From NCBI GenBank assembly GCA_000828075.3, contig JXCB02000001.1:1004155-1068154 (forward strand): DNA of 64,000 nt, given 5' to 3'. Below are positions 34,707 through 44,517 of the stretch, in pieces. The position numbers and the translations under genes were made by a program. The notes below the pieces were generated by a model, which worked only from the letters and a program-made list of their open reading frames with translations, was not told where the DNA came from and made no database searches. Source of the stretch: Tolypothrix campylonemoides VB511288 (lineage in GTDB: Bacteria > Cyanobacteriota > Cyanobacteriia > Cyanobacteriales > Nostocaceae). Position 1 is the first letter of the stretch. Each line of letters opens with the position of its first letter.

Positions 34707-36179
34707 ATGTTCAGGCAATCAGAAGATGACTTATTAGTAGAAACAAGCCCTCTCCCCCCGATCCCTATTCAGGAAATCTCAGAGGATAGGGCAATAACAG
34801 AGACGCTAGTTCCTCCAACTCCAAAACTGCTTTTTAAAATTTCTAAGCCGGAAATTCGGACAAGCCTCAGGGCGTTAACTTTTGAGAGTGTCTTCGCTAC
34901 GGTTTTTTACAGTATCATCGGCAGCGCGTTGCTCACTAATTTCTTGCTGGAGCTGGGTGCCGGTCCAGTGGAAATTGGTCTTTTAGCCTCGATTCCTCAG
35001 TTGGTGAATCTGCTCCAACCGCTGGGAGCATATCTAGTAGACAGAAGTCCTAGCTTCAACTGGTTTTCCATGTGCATTTTCGTCCCGTCGCGGCTACTGT
35101 GGGTGATTCTCGTGCCAGCGATTTGGTTGGTCACCTCAGTCACCTCTAATATCACTGGGGATCAAGTGGTGCTGTTGACATTGGGAATTATCTTGGTGAC
35201 TAATATCATCGAAGCTTTGGGCCGTGCTCCCTTTTTGGGCTGGACGGCTGTGTTAGTCCCACAGCGGTTGCGGGGGCGGTATTTTGGCTTTCGCAATAGT
35301 CTTGTGAGCTTGACGAATCTCATCGGTGTCCCGCTGCTGGGTCTAGCGGTATCAACCTGGCCCGGTGGAACACTCCAAGGCTACGGTGTGATCTTGGTTC
35401 TAGGAATTGTGTTTGGGCTAAGTAGTCTGGTAAGTCAGTTCTGGTTGACCGATGTGAACCCGCAGGTTTTAAAAGTCGCCCATTCAGAGATATCCCAAGC
35501 GCAATCAGGGGGAATAGATCTTAGCTTCCTCAAAGACGCCAATTTTTTGAAGTTTGTGTTTTACATTGCCATATGGTGCTTTGCTGTTAACGTCAGCGCT
35601 CCCTTCTTTAACCTCTACATGCTGGATAACCTGGAGATAGATATCAGCATAGTAACTATTTATACTGGGATTTCTACTGGCGCTAACATGCTGCTGCTGC
35701 TTTTGTGGGGCAAACTGGCTGACCGAATTGGGAATCGCCCACTCCTGGTATTCGTGGGATTCTTGGTGGGGGTGACACCTTTGTTCTGGCTAGGAACTGG
35801 AGCTTCTACAATTTCCCTTTGGGTCTGGTTACCTTTGTTGCACGTGCTAACCGGTGGAACATGGGCGGCAATTGACCTGTGTACCAACAATCTTATGATG
35901 GCAGTGGCACCGGTGGGTAATCAGTCCAAATACTTCGCGATCACGGGGGCGGTTGCTGGTGTGAGTGGGGCAATAGGAATCACCACTGGTAGCTTTCTGG
36001 CGACTCAGGCTGGTGGTGGTGGCTTGCTGGGGCTGTTTGTTCTCTCAGCCTTCCTAAGAGTTGTTGCGCTTCTGCCCTTGGTTTTTGTTCAGGAGGAGCG
36101 CTCTGTACCTCTGGATAAGCTTTGGCGAGTCCTGTTTCCAGCTAGGCAGCCAAGTGAGCTGATTGAAGCAGAGAAATAA
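34707..36179 (+). CDS. Major facilitator superfamily transporter
   Basis: A 490-residue membrane protein with a cytoplasmic N-terminal extension of about 60 residues and around twelve hydrophobic helices. The loop LVPQRLRGRYFGFRNSL after helix 5 and WGKLADRIGNRPLL between helices 8 and 9 (the repeated MFS D-R-x-G/R signature) support the family. Helices 1-6 and 7-12 show the expected twofold layout, with a longer central loop around 255-280. Substrate unknown. Monocistronic; a strong hairpin terminator follows at 36230. Confidence 0.88.
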   Translation: MFRQSEDDLLVETSPLPPIPIQEISEDRAITETLVPPTPKLLFKISKPEIRTSLRALTFESVFATVFYSIIGSALLTNFLLELGAGPVEIGLLASIPQLVNLLQPLGAYLVDRSPSFNWFSMCIFVPSRLLWVILVPAIWLVTSVTSNITGDQVVLLTLGIILVTNIIEALGRAPFLGWTAVLVPQRLRGRYFGFRNSLVSLTNLIGVPLLGLAVSTWPGGTLQGYGVILVLGIVFGLSSLVSQFWLTDVNPQVLKVAHSEISQAQSGGIDLSFLKDANFLKFVFYIAIWCFAVNVSAPFFNLYMLDNLEIDISIVTIYTGISTGANMLLLLLWGKLADRIGNRPLLVFVGFLVGVTPLFWLGTGASTISLWVWLPLLHVLTGGTWAAIDLCTNNLMMAVAPVGNQSKYFAITGAVAGVSGAIGITTGSFLATQAGGGGLLGLFVLSAFLRVVALLPLVFVQEERSVPLDKLWRVLFPARQPSELIEAEK

Positions 36180-36229
36180 GTTTTCAATCACCTACACTTC
36201 AACGGGTCGCGGTAAGGACAATAAAGAAA

Positions 36230-36274
36230 AGTCTTCCTATAATCTCCCTTTTTTAGAGAAATTATAGGAAGACT
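36230..36274 (+). terminator. Terminator of the MFS gene
   Basis: Perfect 14-bp stem AGTCTTCCTATAAT / ATTATAGGAAGACT with a 17-nt loop, about 50 nt after the MFS stop, followed by ATTT. It can also serve the minus strand. Confidence 0.6.
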
Positions 36275-36308
36275 ATTTACAGTACTGCAAGAGGATTTGA
36301 GGCAGGTT

Positions 36309-36405
36309 ATACCAATTCAAAATTCAAAATTCATGTATTAAGAAAGCCTAAGATAACCAGGGTTTGGGACTCTGTATCTGTCGCATTCTTTTTTCAAATT
36401 GGTAT
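36309..36405. mobile_element. 97-bp palindromic repeat bounded by ATACCAATT
   Basis: Ends ATACCAATT (36309) and AATTGGTAT (36405). The inside, including AAGAAAGCCTAAGATAA and GTATCTGTCGCATTCTTTTT, is shared with 51411-51517. It has the form of a small non-autonomous element. Confidence 0.55.
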
Positions 36406-36455
36406 TACGTTTATTTTTAGTTACCAATTTCAATCATTATAGTTTAAGCTAGCAT

Positions 36456-37193
36456 TCAACTCTCTGTTTCTGATTCGTTTCTCATAGTCATAAGAGCGGG
36501 AGGTACTGGCATTCCTATTGCTTGTGCTAGCGCTTCGGGTGGCTGATGGCGAGAAGGCGATCGCAAATATTCACCAGTCAGAATCCGAGATCCTACCTTC
36601 AAATTGTGCCTGGTGCTGTAGTAGCGATGGGTTTGCGTAATTTTGCCCCGCTCCTGCATTGAGTCATTGGATATTTTTTTGCGAAGCTTGATGATAGCAT
36701 CCATAATTGCCTCCGGGCGGGGCGGGCAACCAGGTATGTAAACATCTATGGGCAGAATTTTATCAGCCCCTCGAACAGCAGTAGGAGAATCAGCGCTGAA
36801 CATACCGCCGGTGATCATGCACGCTCCCATTGCAATCACGTATTTCGGCTCAGGCATCTGCTCGTAAAGGCGCATTGTCGGTTGAGACATTTTCATATTG
36901 AGAGTGCCTGCCAAAATGATTAAGTCAGCTTGACGCGGGCTTGCACGAGGAATCAGACCAAATCTGTCAAAATCGAATCGTGAGCCAATCATGGCAGCAA
37001 ATTCAATAAAGCAGCAAGCCGTGCCGTACATTAGAGGCCATAAGCTGGAGAGCCTAGCCCAGTTATACACGTCGTCTAATGTCGTCAAGATGACGTTTTC
37101 CGAGAGTTGATTAGTCACCCCGTAACTAGCTGGGGACATTATTTGCTCTTTCCCAAATGAGCTATTGGGATTGATATCATTGGAATTCATCAT
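36456..37193 (-). CDS. ndhK: NADH/ferredoxin-plastoquinone oxidoreductase subunit K (NDH-1), solitary copy
   Basis: A 245-residue NuoB/NdhK-type subunit holding iron-sulfur cluster N2, which passes electrons to plastoquinone in the thylakoid NDH-1 complex. All four cluster ligands are present: Cys60-Cys61 in YGTACCFIE, Cys125 in [10 protein letters not shown], Cys156 in IPGCPPRPE. The C-terminal [12 protein letters not shown] is typical of cyanobacterial NdhK. In cyanobacteria ndhK normally lies between ndhC and ndhJ; here both neighbours are unrelated, so this is probably a second copy. The N-terminus is slightly longer than usual with two consecutive ATG codons. Confidence 0.93.
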   Translation of the reverse strand: MMNSNDINPNSSFGKEQIMSPASYGVTNQLSENVILTTLDDVYNWARLSSLWPLMYGTACCFIEFAAMIGSRFDFDRFGLIPRASPRQADLIILAGTLNMKMSQPTMRLYEQMPEPKYVIAMGACMITGGMFSADSPTAVRGADKILPIDVYIPGCPPRPEAIMDAIIKLRKKISNDSMQERGKITQTHRYYSTRHNLKVGSRILTGEYLRSPSRHQPPEALAQAIGMPVPPALMTMRNESETES

Positions 37194-37433
37194 CTTATCC
37201 TAAAGAGTTTACCAATCAGATGAAGGATAAAGAATGAAATATTAATCCCACTTCATTAATTCACACTTCTGCCTTCATTTGCTGTCTTTTTCTTAAAATA
37301 AGTTGTGTCATTAACAGTTGCTTCTGTCTTTAGGAAGGAGCATCTGTTAAATTGTTCTGTGCTTGCAAATACAAAAATTAAATTGCTAAATATCAAGAAA
37401 CCGTAAACTTGTAAGCGATGCCATGAATCGCCA

Positions 37434-38615
37434 TTAATGAATATCTTTGAGAATCATATGGTTTCTGGAGTCAAAACCAATTTTCTCTTGTTTCTGTAAC
37501 TTGCCTATCAGTCGTGTAATGGTTACCCTGGTCGTGCAGCAGGCGCTGGCAAGCTCTTCATGAGTGAGGCGAACCAAAAGGCGAGTTCCCTCTGCCACTG
37601 GTTGACCAACTTCCTGTTTTAAAAGCAGTAACAATTGGTGAAAGCGGTCTTGTACCCTTCGTCTTCCACAAATGGCTAAAAAAGATTCTGTTTGCCGTAA
37701 CCTAGAATTGATTTTCGGTAACAAAGTATGGCTGAGCGTTGGCAAAGCTGCAATTTCTGCTAGGTGTACTGGCACTAATTCCACATCGGATAAGGCTGTT
37801 GCTTGGTAAATGTGCAGTGCAGTCAGACTCGCACCAAAAACCATTCCTTCTCCTGCTAACCCAACCAAGACTTCTTCGCCCTTTTCACACAGCGTACTCA
37901 GCTTCACCCAACCTTGATGAATATACCAAATCACTTCCGGGTTGAGAAGGATAGTTTCTCCTTTGCAATATTTATGCGAAGAGCGGTCTTGACGCAAGTC
38001 ACAATTATTCTTAAACAGTGTTGATTCTACTTGCTGACGCTCAGTAATGTCACGCACCAGCCAACGTAGTCCTATTGGCTTACCCTGTTGATTGCGGGCT
38101 ACTCCTACTGTCATAGCGGCATCAAAGAACTCATCGCCGCGTTTTTGCATACGTATAACTAACTCTTTGACCTTGTTGGATTCGGATAATTGGATAAGGA
38201 AGCCACGAAAGGCCTGACGGTCTTCTAACGTCACGAAGTTAATAATTGGTTTGCCCACTAAATACTGCTGTAAGTAGTTGAACAATTTAGCAGCAGCACA
38301 GTTAGCTTCTTGAATAATGCCGCTGCTGTCAGTGACCACATAGCCGTCTGGTGCAAACTCGAATAAATCCTGGTAGCGTTGACGTTCCGTTTCTAGTAAA
38401 TTTCGTGTTTGTATGAGTTCTTCATTTTGCTGATGGAGTTCTTGTGTAGCCAAATCTATTATTTCTGAGGCGCTCCCAAGTTCGACAAGAGCTTGCGGTA
38501 ACGTATCTGGCATGACAGGCATCGTGTTTAGATTGTCGTACAAATCTGCTAGACGCCTGTACATTCGGTGTGTGCGTTGGACAAATTGGTCAATTTCTAA
38601 CTTGTTTAGATTCAT
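37434..38615 (-). CDS. PAS-containing Crp/Fnr-family transcription regulator
   Basis: A 393-residue regulator: an N-terminal coiled-coil-like helix region (1-85), a PAS domain (about 86-205, with FEFAPDGYVVTDSSGII and the WLVRDITERQQVE exit helix), a cyclic-nucleotide-type beta-roll (about 215-310), and a Crp-type helix-turn-helix (about 345-385, LTHEELASACCTTRVTITRL). The beta-roll lacks a recognisable phosphate-binding cassette (no FGE-x-AL and Arg-Ala pattern), so cAMP is unlikely to be the ligand. PAS sensing coupled to Crp-type DNA binding is unusual. It lies alone and reads in the same direction as ndhK. Confidence 0.85.
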   Translation of the reverse strand: MNLNKLEIDQFVQRTHRMYRRLADLYDNLNTMPVMPDTLPQALVELGSASEIIDLATQELHQQNEELIQTRNLLETERQRYQDLFEFAPDGYVVTDSSGIIQEANCAAAKLFNYLQQYLVGKPIINFVTLEDRQAFRGFLIQLSESNKVKELVIRMQKRGDEFFDAAMTVGVARNQQGKPIGLRWLVRDITERQQVESTLFKNNCDLRQDRSSHKYCKGETILLNPEVIWYIHQGWVKLSTLCEKGEEVLVGLAGEGMVFGASLTALHIYQATALSDVELVPVHLAEIAALPTLSHTLLPKINSRLRQTESFLAICGRRRVQDRFHQLLLLLKQEVGQPVAEGTRLLVRLTHEELASACCTTRVTITRLIGKLQKQEKIGFDSRNHMILKDIH

Positions 38616-39476
38616 TTGAAATTCTTACTACAAAGTTTGCAGAGGTTGAGCAAAAATCTGACAAATAGGGTTTGTATCAGATGTAAAGCTTCAAAATAAT
38701 TTTTAATTATTGATTCGTCATTCGTCATTGAGTTATAAAGTACAAATGATGAATGACGAATTAGTAATTATTTCCCTAACATCCGTACGAGGGCTAGGTA
38801 TTGCGCTAGAAACAAGTTAAGAGCATATCACCAAAATTGAGAAACTTTTCAAAATAAACAAAGATAAAAAGAGAATATGCTGATGACGTAATAAATTAAA
38901 AATTCAAGATTCCTGACTTTGATTTTGTAATTTTATCAATTGTTATTGTTATTTGTGTCAACAAATTATCAACATCTAGAAACGCTTAACTTAATTAATA
39001 ATTGTAATAAAAAATATTGTAATAAAAAATTATAAAATAATAAGATAAAATTTTATTTTTTAATTTTTTTTTGCTTATGAATGTAACCACATGATTGACT
39101 ATTTTTGAATTATCAACACTAATAAGTATAATAGATGCTTCTGTTTTATCTAACTTCTATCGAAGGAATAGGTTAATTTTAAGTTAGCTTGTATGCGTGG
39201 ATACAATGAACAGCCCTAAACCAGAACCCCAGCGATGGAACGGGGCGGTTTCCCTGATTTACCCAGCAGAAAGTGTAAAGTAAAACTCCAATTATGTCAG
39301 GCTGTTTTTGTATTTGAAATTTACGAGTTTGAAGTCGTTGGGGAAAATTTCTGCGCGATTGGCTTTGCCACTGCCCCTTGGGCAATCGCGCCTTGCGCGG
39401 CTCCCTCCAGGAGCATCGCTGCAGCGAGGATTACGATCTCGACCCACTGCTGCGTCGTTAACAAGCTCGATTGTCC
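38616..39476. other. AT-rich spacer with inverted repeat
   Basis: No supported gene. Contains an inverted repeat of about 16-bp arms at 38714-38760 (TTCGTCATTCGTCATT and its near complement) and a very AT-rich tract at about 39000-39075. Between 39350 and 39476 short cyanobacterial GC-rich repeats precede rpsU. Confidence 0.4.
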
Positions 39477-39671
39477 TCAATAACGGAAACGGCTGTGATG
39501 TCGCTGCTGCTTGTGTCTCGCAACTGCTTTGCGCTTGTGTTTCTCCAGAGGTGTTTCAAAGTGACGATGTTTCTTCATATCTGGAAAAATACCCGCTTTG
39601 GAAACTTCTCGCTTAAATCGACGTAAGGCTGATTCAATTCCTTCATTTTCGCCCACAATTATTTGGGTCAT
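39477..39671 (-). CDS. rpsU: 30S ribosomal protein S21
   Basis: A 64-residue, strongly basic ribosomal protein: [20 protein letters not shown] opens the conserved S21 fold, then [20 protein letters not shown]. The C-terminus is Arg/Lys/His rich. It sits downstream of an RRM protein gene on the same strand, an arrangement known from Anabaena, where the rbp-rpsU pair is cold-regulated. A terminator-like hairpin lies between the two genes, so S21 expression probably depends on readthrough or its own promoter. Confidence 0.96.
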   Translation of the reverse strand: MTQIIVGENEGIESALRRFKREVSKAGIFPDMKKHRHFETPLEKHKRKAVARHKQQRHHSRFRY

Positions 39672-39733
39672 TCTCTCTCCTACTAAATGGACTTAATTTG
39701 TTGCTGGATATAAGCAATCGAGTAAAAGCGAGC

Positions 39734-39760
39734 AAAAAAGGGCAGATGAGGAGTCTGCCC
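39734..39760 (-). terminator. Intercistronic terminator between rbp and rpsU
   Basis: Minus strand: GGGCAGA (39760-39754), 7-nt loop, TCTGCCC (39746-39740), then six T (39739-39734). A textbook intrinsic terminator located about 75 nt after the rbp stop and about 65 nt before rpsU. Confidence 0.8.
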
Positions 39761-39832
39761 AAAATACCCGAGAGTTCAATTATTTCTTTGCGATGAAACG
39801 ATTGGACAACGAGTCAACACTCATCTCAAAGC

Positions 39833-40144
39833 TTAGTAGCGTCGAGAGTATCCACCACCACTATTGTTTCCTCGTCTACCACCACCAAAGGAATCTCTGT
39901 CTTCGCGCGGCTTAGCTTTGTTGACTTTTAAGTTACGACCCATCCACTCAGCACCGTCAAGAGCTTCGATCGCTGCGGATTCTTCTGCTTCTGTTCCCAT
40001 TTCTACAAAGGCGAAACCTCGTACGCGACCCGTTTCCCGGTCTGTAGGTAATTGAACGCTTTTAACAGTTCCATACTCTGAAAATACCTCTTTGAGGTCA
40101 TTTTGTTCAACCTCATATGATAGATTGCCGACATAAATTGACAT
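39833..40144 (-). CDS. rbpA: RRM-type RNA-binding protein with glycine-rich tail
   Basis: A 103-residue single-RRM protein. RNP2 is IYVGNLS (3-9) and RNP1 is RGFAFVEM (about 43-50). The C-terminal tail (about 80-103) is rich in Gly, Arg and Asn, like the cold-induced Rbp proteins of Anabaena and plant glycine-rich RNA-binding proteins. It binds single-stranded RNA in the cytoplasm; family members accumulate in the cold and some affect mRNA localisation. A long AT-rich leader upstream (about 40145-40320) fits cold regulation by mRNA structure or stability, but this is inference. Confidence 0.93.
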   Translation of the reverse strand: MSIYVGNLSYEVEQNDLKEVFSEYGTVKSVQLPTDRETGRVRGFAFVEMGTEAEESAAIEALDGAEWMGRNLKVNKAKPREDRDSFGGGRRGNNSGGGYSRRY

Positions 40145-42064
40145 AAAAGATCTCCAGAATCAGATAGTACTGTAGAGAGTTAGATTCGGAGAGACACTTG
40201 TAATAGATAAAAACAAACTCCACAACCGAATTTAATCCTATAAAGTGAGGATAACATACAATTTAAAAGTGATGTTACCAACCTTTGAGAAAATTTTAGA
40301 AATAAAATACACATTAAAAACTTGGTTACCTAGTGGCTTGATTGCAGCCGCCAAAGCTCCCAGCAGATGCACCCAACACCTGACTTGACAGCGCGACGAG
40401 GTTACAACAAAGCTCTTGTCGCAGTGGCGATAAGCCGGAGGCTTGAGGCTGTGCGTATCGCGAATTTTGACTTGCTTGCACTACAACCACATCCACCCTC
40501 AACAAGGAAAATCTTTCCACAATGGAAAGCAATTTGTTTGCGGTCAAGAACTAGGGGTGTAAGGGGGTAAGAGTATAAGGGTGTAAGGGGAAGAATTTAG
40601 AATATATAAGAGACTTTACCTAACATCTTGCACCAATAAAAATTGATATTATTTCAATACTAAGTACGAAGACTGAAGCCGTTATTTTACACAAAGACGG
40701 CGAGAAAGCCCGCCCCACGCGCCGGGTGGGCAACGATTGCCCGCTCGCCGTCAAGCGTGATTAGTCACTGGTCATTAGCCATTAGTATTCAAAAGCCACG
40801 CTCGTATCGTGAAAAACATACTAAGGACTTCTGTGCCTAGTAAGGTTTGATTCTTCCGTTACTTGTCGGTGACAAATTAAGAAAACCGCCAAGTGAGCGA
40901 TTTACTGGCGGTAACTGAACTCTATATTCAAACTTTCGGACGCAATTAAATTTACCAACACATTCTGAGGAAAAAATGAAGGTTATATTTGTGGCAGCAG
41001 ACTGCTCCCGGATTTATAGACAGGACTTACGCAAAGTCGAGAATGTCATACTGAGCGAAACGGAGTGTAGCGTAAGCGCAAAGCGCACGCACTCGCGTTC
41101 GCGCAGCGTGTGCCCTTGGCACTCAGTATCAAGGGAGTTCTATGTCTTTCAGACACGCTTCGCACATGAAGGAGCCTGCGCTTTGCGCTTACGTTTCGCG
41201 CTTCGCTACACTCAGAATGACAGTTTTTCCTTCCAGAAATGGCAGACTTGTGATGGCGCTGAGCGCTTAGATAATTGCGATGCTCCGAAGGAGCCGCCCT
41301 GCATGGCGATCGCCCCTTGAAGCTTTAGCTTTTAAACAACCTGGTAGCGAAAGGGTAATAAGTAAGTCAACCTTAAAAAATATAAAATAAACCTAACCCT
41401 CCAGCCCCTTCCCTATAAGGGAAGGGGGAGAGTCAAAGCCTCTCCCAGTAAAAAAAGCTGCTCCTCTTCCCAAACCTCCTAGGGGAGGGTTAAAAATAGG
41501 TGGGCAGAGGAATGGAAGCGAGGTCTTAGGTGTAATTAGGTTGACCTACTTAAATGTCCTTAGCGAAGCTGTCAATAGAAGGCAATTTGAATTCTTGACG
41601 AGAGTAAATAAGTTACTGCAAACTGAATTTGCGACTGAATTAGCCAGTGTGCGATCGCCCATTGATTTTGGATGCTATTTGCGTCTATGTCCTGCACAGA
41701 CGCGCAAACCGCTAAGCGTAAAACCAGGCTATACGGGCTTGGCGGTTTAATAAGTTTTTAACCAGACACAATATTAACTGATATGTCACCCCAAGAGCAG
41801 ATGGCATTTCGTGACATTTAAGATATTTTGTGGCTATCAAATAAAAATAGCAACATGGTTGCTTGTTGCTAGGCAATCTCTGAAATTGTTGTTAAATTTG
41901 AGTCGTTTTCGATCACTATAAATGACTACCAAAGATTATTTTGGTGGCACAAATAAGAGCTGTCACAAGTTGTGTGATATTTCTTTACAAAAAAGTGGAA
42001 ATTGCTCAATCATGACAGATTTTGAGCTGATTGTTGAAAGTTGATTTTTGGAAAAAGGAGCTTT
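40145..42064. other. 1.9-kb gene-free spacer with structured repeats
   Basis: Several open frames occur, but none has family resemblance or ribosome sites. Structures seen: a nested double stem at 40696-40752, a hairpin ACCGCCA / TGGCGGT at 40885-40912, GC-rich palindromic repeats at 41040-41330, and an AGGGGAAGGG-type inverted repeat around 41395-41480. The segment 41760-42040 directly upstream of the RTX gene is AT-rich and probably holds its promoter. Confidence 0.5.
40696..40752. repeat. Nested double-stem structure
   Basis: Outer stem GACGGCGAG (40696-40704) / CTCGCCGTC (40744-40752), 9 bp perfect; inner stem GCCCGCCC / GGGTGGGC with one G-T pair. Strongly folded in either RNA strand. 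Confidence 0.5.
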
Positions 42065-43027
42065 ATGGCAGTTATTCACGGTACTACAGGAAATGATGAC
42101 CTCAAAGGAACTGAAAACAATGATTCAATTTTTGGTGATAAAGGAGATGACATTCTCATTGGTCTAGCCGGTGACGATTTTTTAGAAGGTGGACAAGGTA
42201 ATGACAAGATAGAAGGCGGCGACGGTAACGACATTCTATATGCTGGACTGAGCAAAGTATTATATGCTCCGGGTTACGGAGGAGACCCAAACAGCGAAAA
42301 TTTCTTGTATGGCGGTAAAGGTAACGACCAGCTCTTTGGCTCTTTAGGTAAGGATTTCCTGTTTGGTGGAAGTGGGAATGACCAAATCATCGCTCTTTCT
42401 GGTGATGACTATTTAGATGGTGGCGACGGTAACGACAGATTAGATGGTGGGTTTGGCGATGATACCCTGATTGGTGGCAATGGAGATGACACTTTAAACG
42501 ATGGAAGTTACAAGACTGGCGGCGGTAATGATTTGCTTTATAGTGGAAATGGAAATGATGTTCTCAACGGTGGAAGCGGCAATGATTTCGTTTTAGGTGG
42601 AAAAGGAGATGATATTCTCACTGGTGCTGGATACATACCCAGTGGTCCTTCTGGTGGTAGCTATGGAGTAGGTGAAATAGACACCTTGGTTGGAGGAGAC
42701 GGTAGAGATACATTCAACCTTGGAGGGCGAAACGCTGCTGGTTCCTTCTCTGTTTACTATGATGACTATAATCGGACAACTGCTGGTGAGAGCGACTACG
42801 CTATCATTACTGACTTTAATCCAAGTCAAGATATTATCCAGCTTGTCGGAACGGCATCTGACTATATTTTGGGATCATCTCCTACAGGTTTAACGCAAGG
42901 GGTAGCCATCAACCTTAAAAAGCCTGATGGTGAGTTGAATGAACTCATTGCAATTGTCCAAGGTGTTTCGAGTTTGAATCTTGACAGTAGCTACTTCACA
43001 TTTCTTTCTCAAAGCCTTACTAGGTAA
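42065..43027 (+). CDS. RTX (hemolysin-type calcium-binding repeat) protein
   Basis: A 320-residue protein made largely of GGxGxDxL/I nonapeptide repeats (about residues 10-190; for example LEGGQGNDKIEGGDGNDIL), which coil into a calcium-filled beta-roll on export. The C-terminal domain (about 215-320, DYAIITDFNPSQDIIQLVG) is the type found in cyanobacterial RTX proteins and likely carries a type I secretion signal. There is no N-terminal signal peptide, as expected. ATG 42065 has AAGGAG upstream; the frame extends to a TTG at 42041, which lies before that site. No catalytic domain, so a surface or matrix role is likely. No type I transporter gene is adjacent. Confidence 0.9.
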   Translation: MAVIHGTTGNDDLKGTENNDSIFGDKGDDILIGLAGDDFLEGGQGNDKIEGGDGNDILYAGLSKVLYAPGYGGDPNSENFLYGGKGNDQLFGSLGKDFLFGGSGNDQIIALSGDDYLDGGDGNDRLDGGFGDDTLIGGNGDDTLNDGSYKTGGGNDLLYSGNGNDVLNGGSGNDFVLGGKGDDILTGAGYIPSGPSGGSYGVGEIDTLVGGDGRDTFNLGGRNAAGSFSVYYDDYNRTTAGESDYAIITDFNPSQDIIQLVGTASDYILGSSPTGLTQGVAINLKKPDGELNELIAIVQGVSSLNLDSSYFTFLSQSLTR

Positions 43028-43110
43028 GGCTTTTGAAAACTACATACTGAGTCATGACAACTACACTCTTGTTAGCTTAATAAATAATAATGATCAGAGC
43101 AATGCTGTAC

Positions 43111-43155
43111 ATCTTTTAAGAATCTCCGTGGCTTTAGCCTGGAGAGCACATCAAC
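43111..43155 (+). mobile_element. Solo right end of an IS200/IS605-type element
   Basis: CTTTTAAGAATCTCCGTGG, a short hairpin, then GGAGAGCACATCAACG closely matches, on the plus strand, the right ends at 2380-2424 and 56118-56162. No tnpB or left end is seen nearby, so this is a remnant or an isolated guide-RNA end. Confidence 0.5.
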
Positions 43156-43262
43156 GGTTTTATCAATTAGCTTTACATTAATTGGTCTTCCTCTTGCTCT
43201 GGTAGATATGTCTAGGAGCGCTCTTTGGTAAGTCAAATACTTTTAGTGGACTGGCTCTTCAG

Positions 43263-44234
43263 TCAGCAAGGTGATCCCAGCACTGGCACAACTTTCTCGC
43301 CAAACACCTCGATAAACTGCTCGTGTTCTCGGTTGACATTGTGCAGAATCAATTCGTCAAACCCGAGTTCAATATATTCTTGCAGCCATTCGATATGCTG
43401 CTGCACGTCTGCTGAGATACGGACGTACGGATCTAACTCCTTTGGTTGGACAAACTGCCCAGCAGCATCAAATTGCTGTGGAGTTCGTAGTTCTGTCATC
43501 AAGATATTCTCAAAAATGTTGTTGCGCCACTGCTGATGCGCTTTTTGTCGCGCTGTCTCCTCGTCACGGTCGTATGAAAGCTGGACTTTTAAAATCATGG
43601 GTTTGCCTTCTCCACCACCTCGGCGAAAGGCTTCGACGACTTCTTTAAGCTTGGGGAGTGGGTGAGAAATGGTAATCAGTCCATCTGCCCAACTACCAAG
43701 CCATTCTGCGGTTTTGGCGGTGACGGCGGCTCCAATAATTGGGGGTGAAGTCTGCGGACGGGTATAAAGCTTTGCTTCTTCAACACAGACTAAACCGTGA
43801 TGCGTCACTGTCTCTCCCGCCCAAAGAGCACGCATGACATCAACGCACTCCTTGAGACGGGCGTTACGTTTAGACTTGACGGGCCAAGATTCGCCTGTAA
43901 TCTGTTCGTTCAGTGCCTGACCGCTGCCTACAGTTAGCCAAAAGCGGTTGGGGAACATTTCCGCTAGGGTTGCCACAGCTTGAGCGATGATAGCTGGATG
44001 ATACCGCTGACCGGGAGCGCAAACAACCCGGTAGGAAAGTGTCGGGGTGGCTTGCATTGCTGCACCCAACCATGACCAGGCAAAACCGCTTTGTCCTTGC
44101 TGTTCACTCCAAGGATGAAAGTGGTCGGAAGATAAGACATGGGTGAAGCCAGCTTGTTCTGCTATTTGGACGTACTTGAGCAGTTCGCTGGGCTTGAATT
44201 GTTCATGGGAAGCTTGATAGCCAATCTTTGCCAT
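43263..44234 (-). CDS. LLM-class flavin-dependent oxidoreductase (non-F420 flavinoid type)
   Basis: A 323-residue bacterial-luciferase-like TIM-barrel protein. FTHVLSSDHFHPW near residue 32, RFWLTVGSGQALNEQITGE (about 97-115) and ILHNVNREHEQFIEVFGE at the C-terminus are typical of the subgroup described as probable non-F420 flavinoid oxidoreductases. It would use FMN or FAD; substrate unknown. Monocistronic, convergent with the RTX gene. The spacer upstream (44235-44517) is filled with GC-rich cyanobacterial repeats. Confidence 0.87.
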   Translation of the reverse strand: MAKIGYQASHEQFKPSELLKYVQIAEQAGFTHVLSSDHFHPWSEQQGQSGFAWSWLGAAMQATPTLSYRVVCAPGQRYHPAIIAQAVATLAEMFPNRFWLTVGSGQALNEQITGESWPVKSKRNARLKECVDVMRALWAGETVTHHGLVCVEEAKLYTRPQTSPPIIGAAVTAKTAEWLGSWADGLITISHPLPKLKEVVEAFRRGGGEGKPMILKVQLSYDRDEETARQKAHQQWRNNIFENILMTELRTPQQFDAAGQFVQPKELDPYVRISADVQQHIEWLQEYIELGFDELILHNVNREHEQFIEVFGEKVVPVLGSPC

Positions 44235-44517
44235 AATCGTTTCTTTAGTTTGGAACTAACGCATTATGTGAACTCGTTGGGGGCGATCGCCTTCTCAAGA
44301 GCGGAAACGCTCTTGCGTCCCTTGACCCGGTGGGATCTTATGCACCGAGAGCGCCTGTCCTTCGGACTTACGGCACTGCGCTTTGCGGGTACTGCGTGCG
44401 ACCATGCTCCTAAAGGGAGCCGCGCCTTGGGCGATAGCGCTTTTCTCCCGCTTCGCGATCGCCCTATGCTGACAAAGGGATGCAGAACTGTTGTCCACGT
44501 AAAAGTTACACAGCTTA

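Noticed and set aside
40326..40570. Overlapping open frames on both strands in the spacer upstream of rbp
   Set aside because: Low-complexity, mutually overlapping, no ribosome site, and next to simple GGGGTGTAAGGG repeats.
41541..41750. 69-codon plus-strand frame
   Set aside because: No ribosome site or domain; lies in a repeat-rich spacer.
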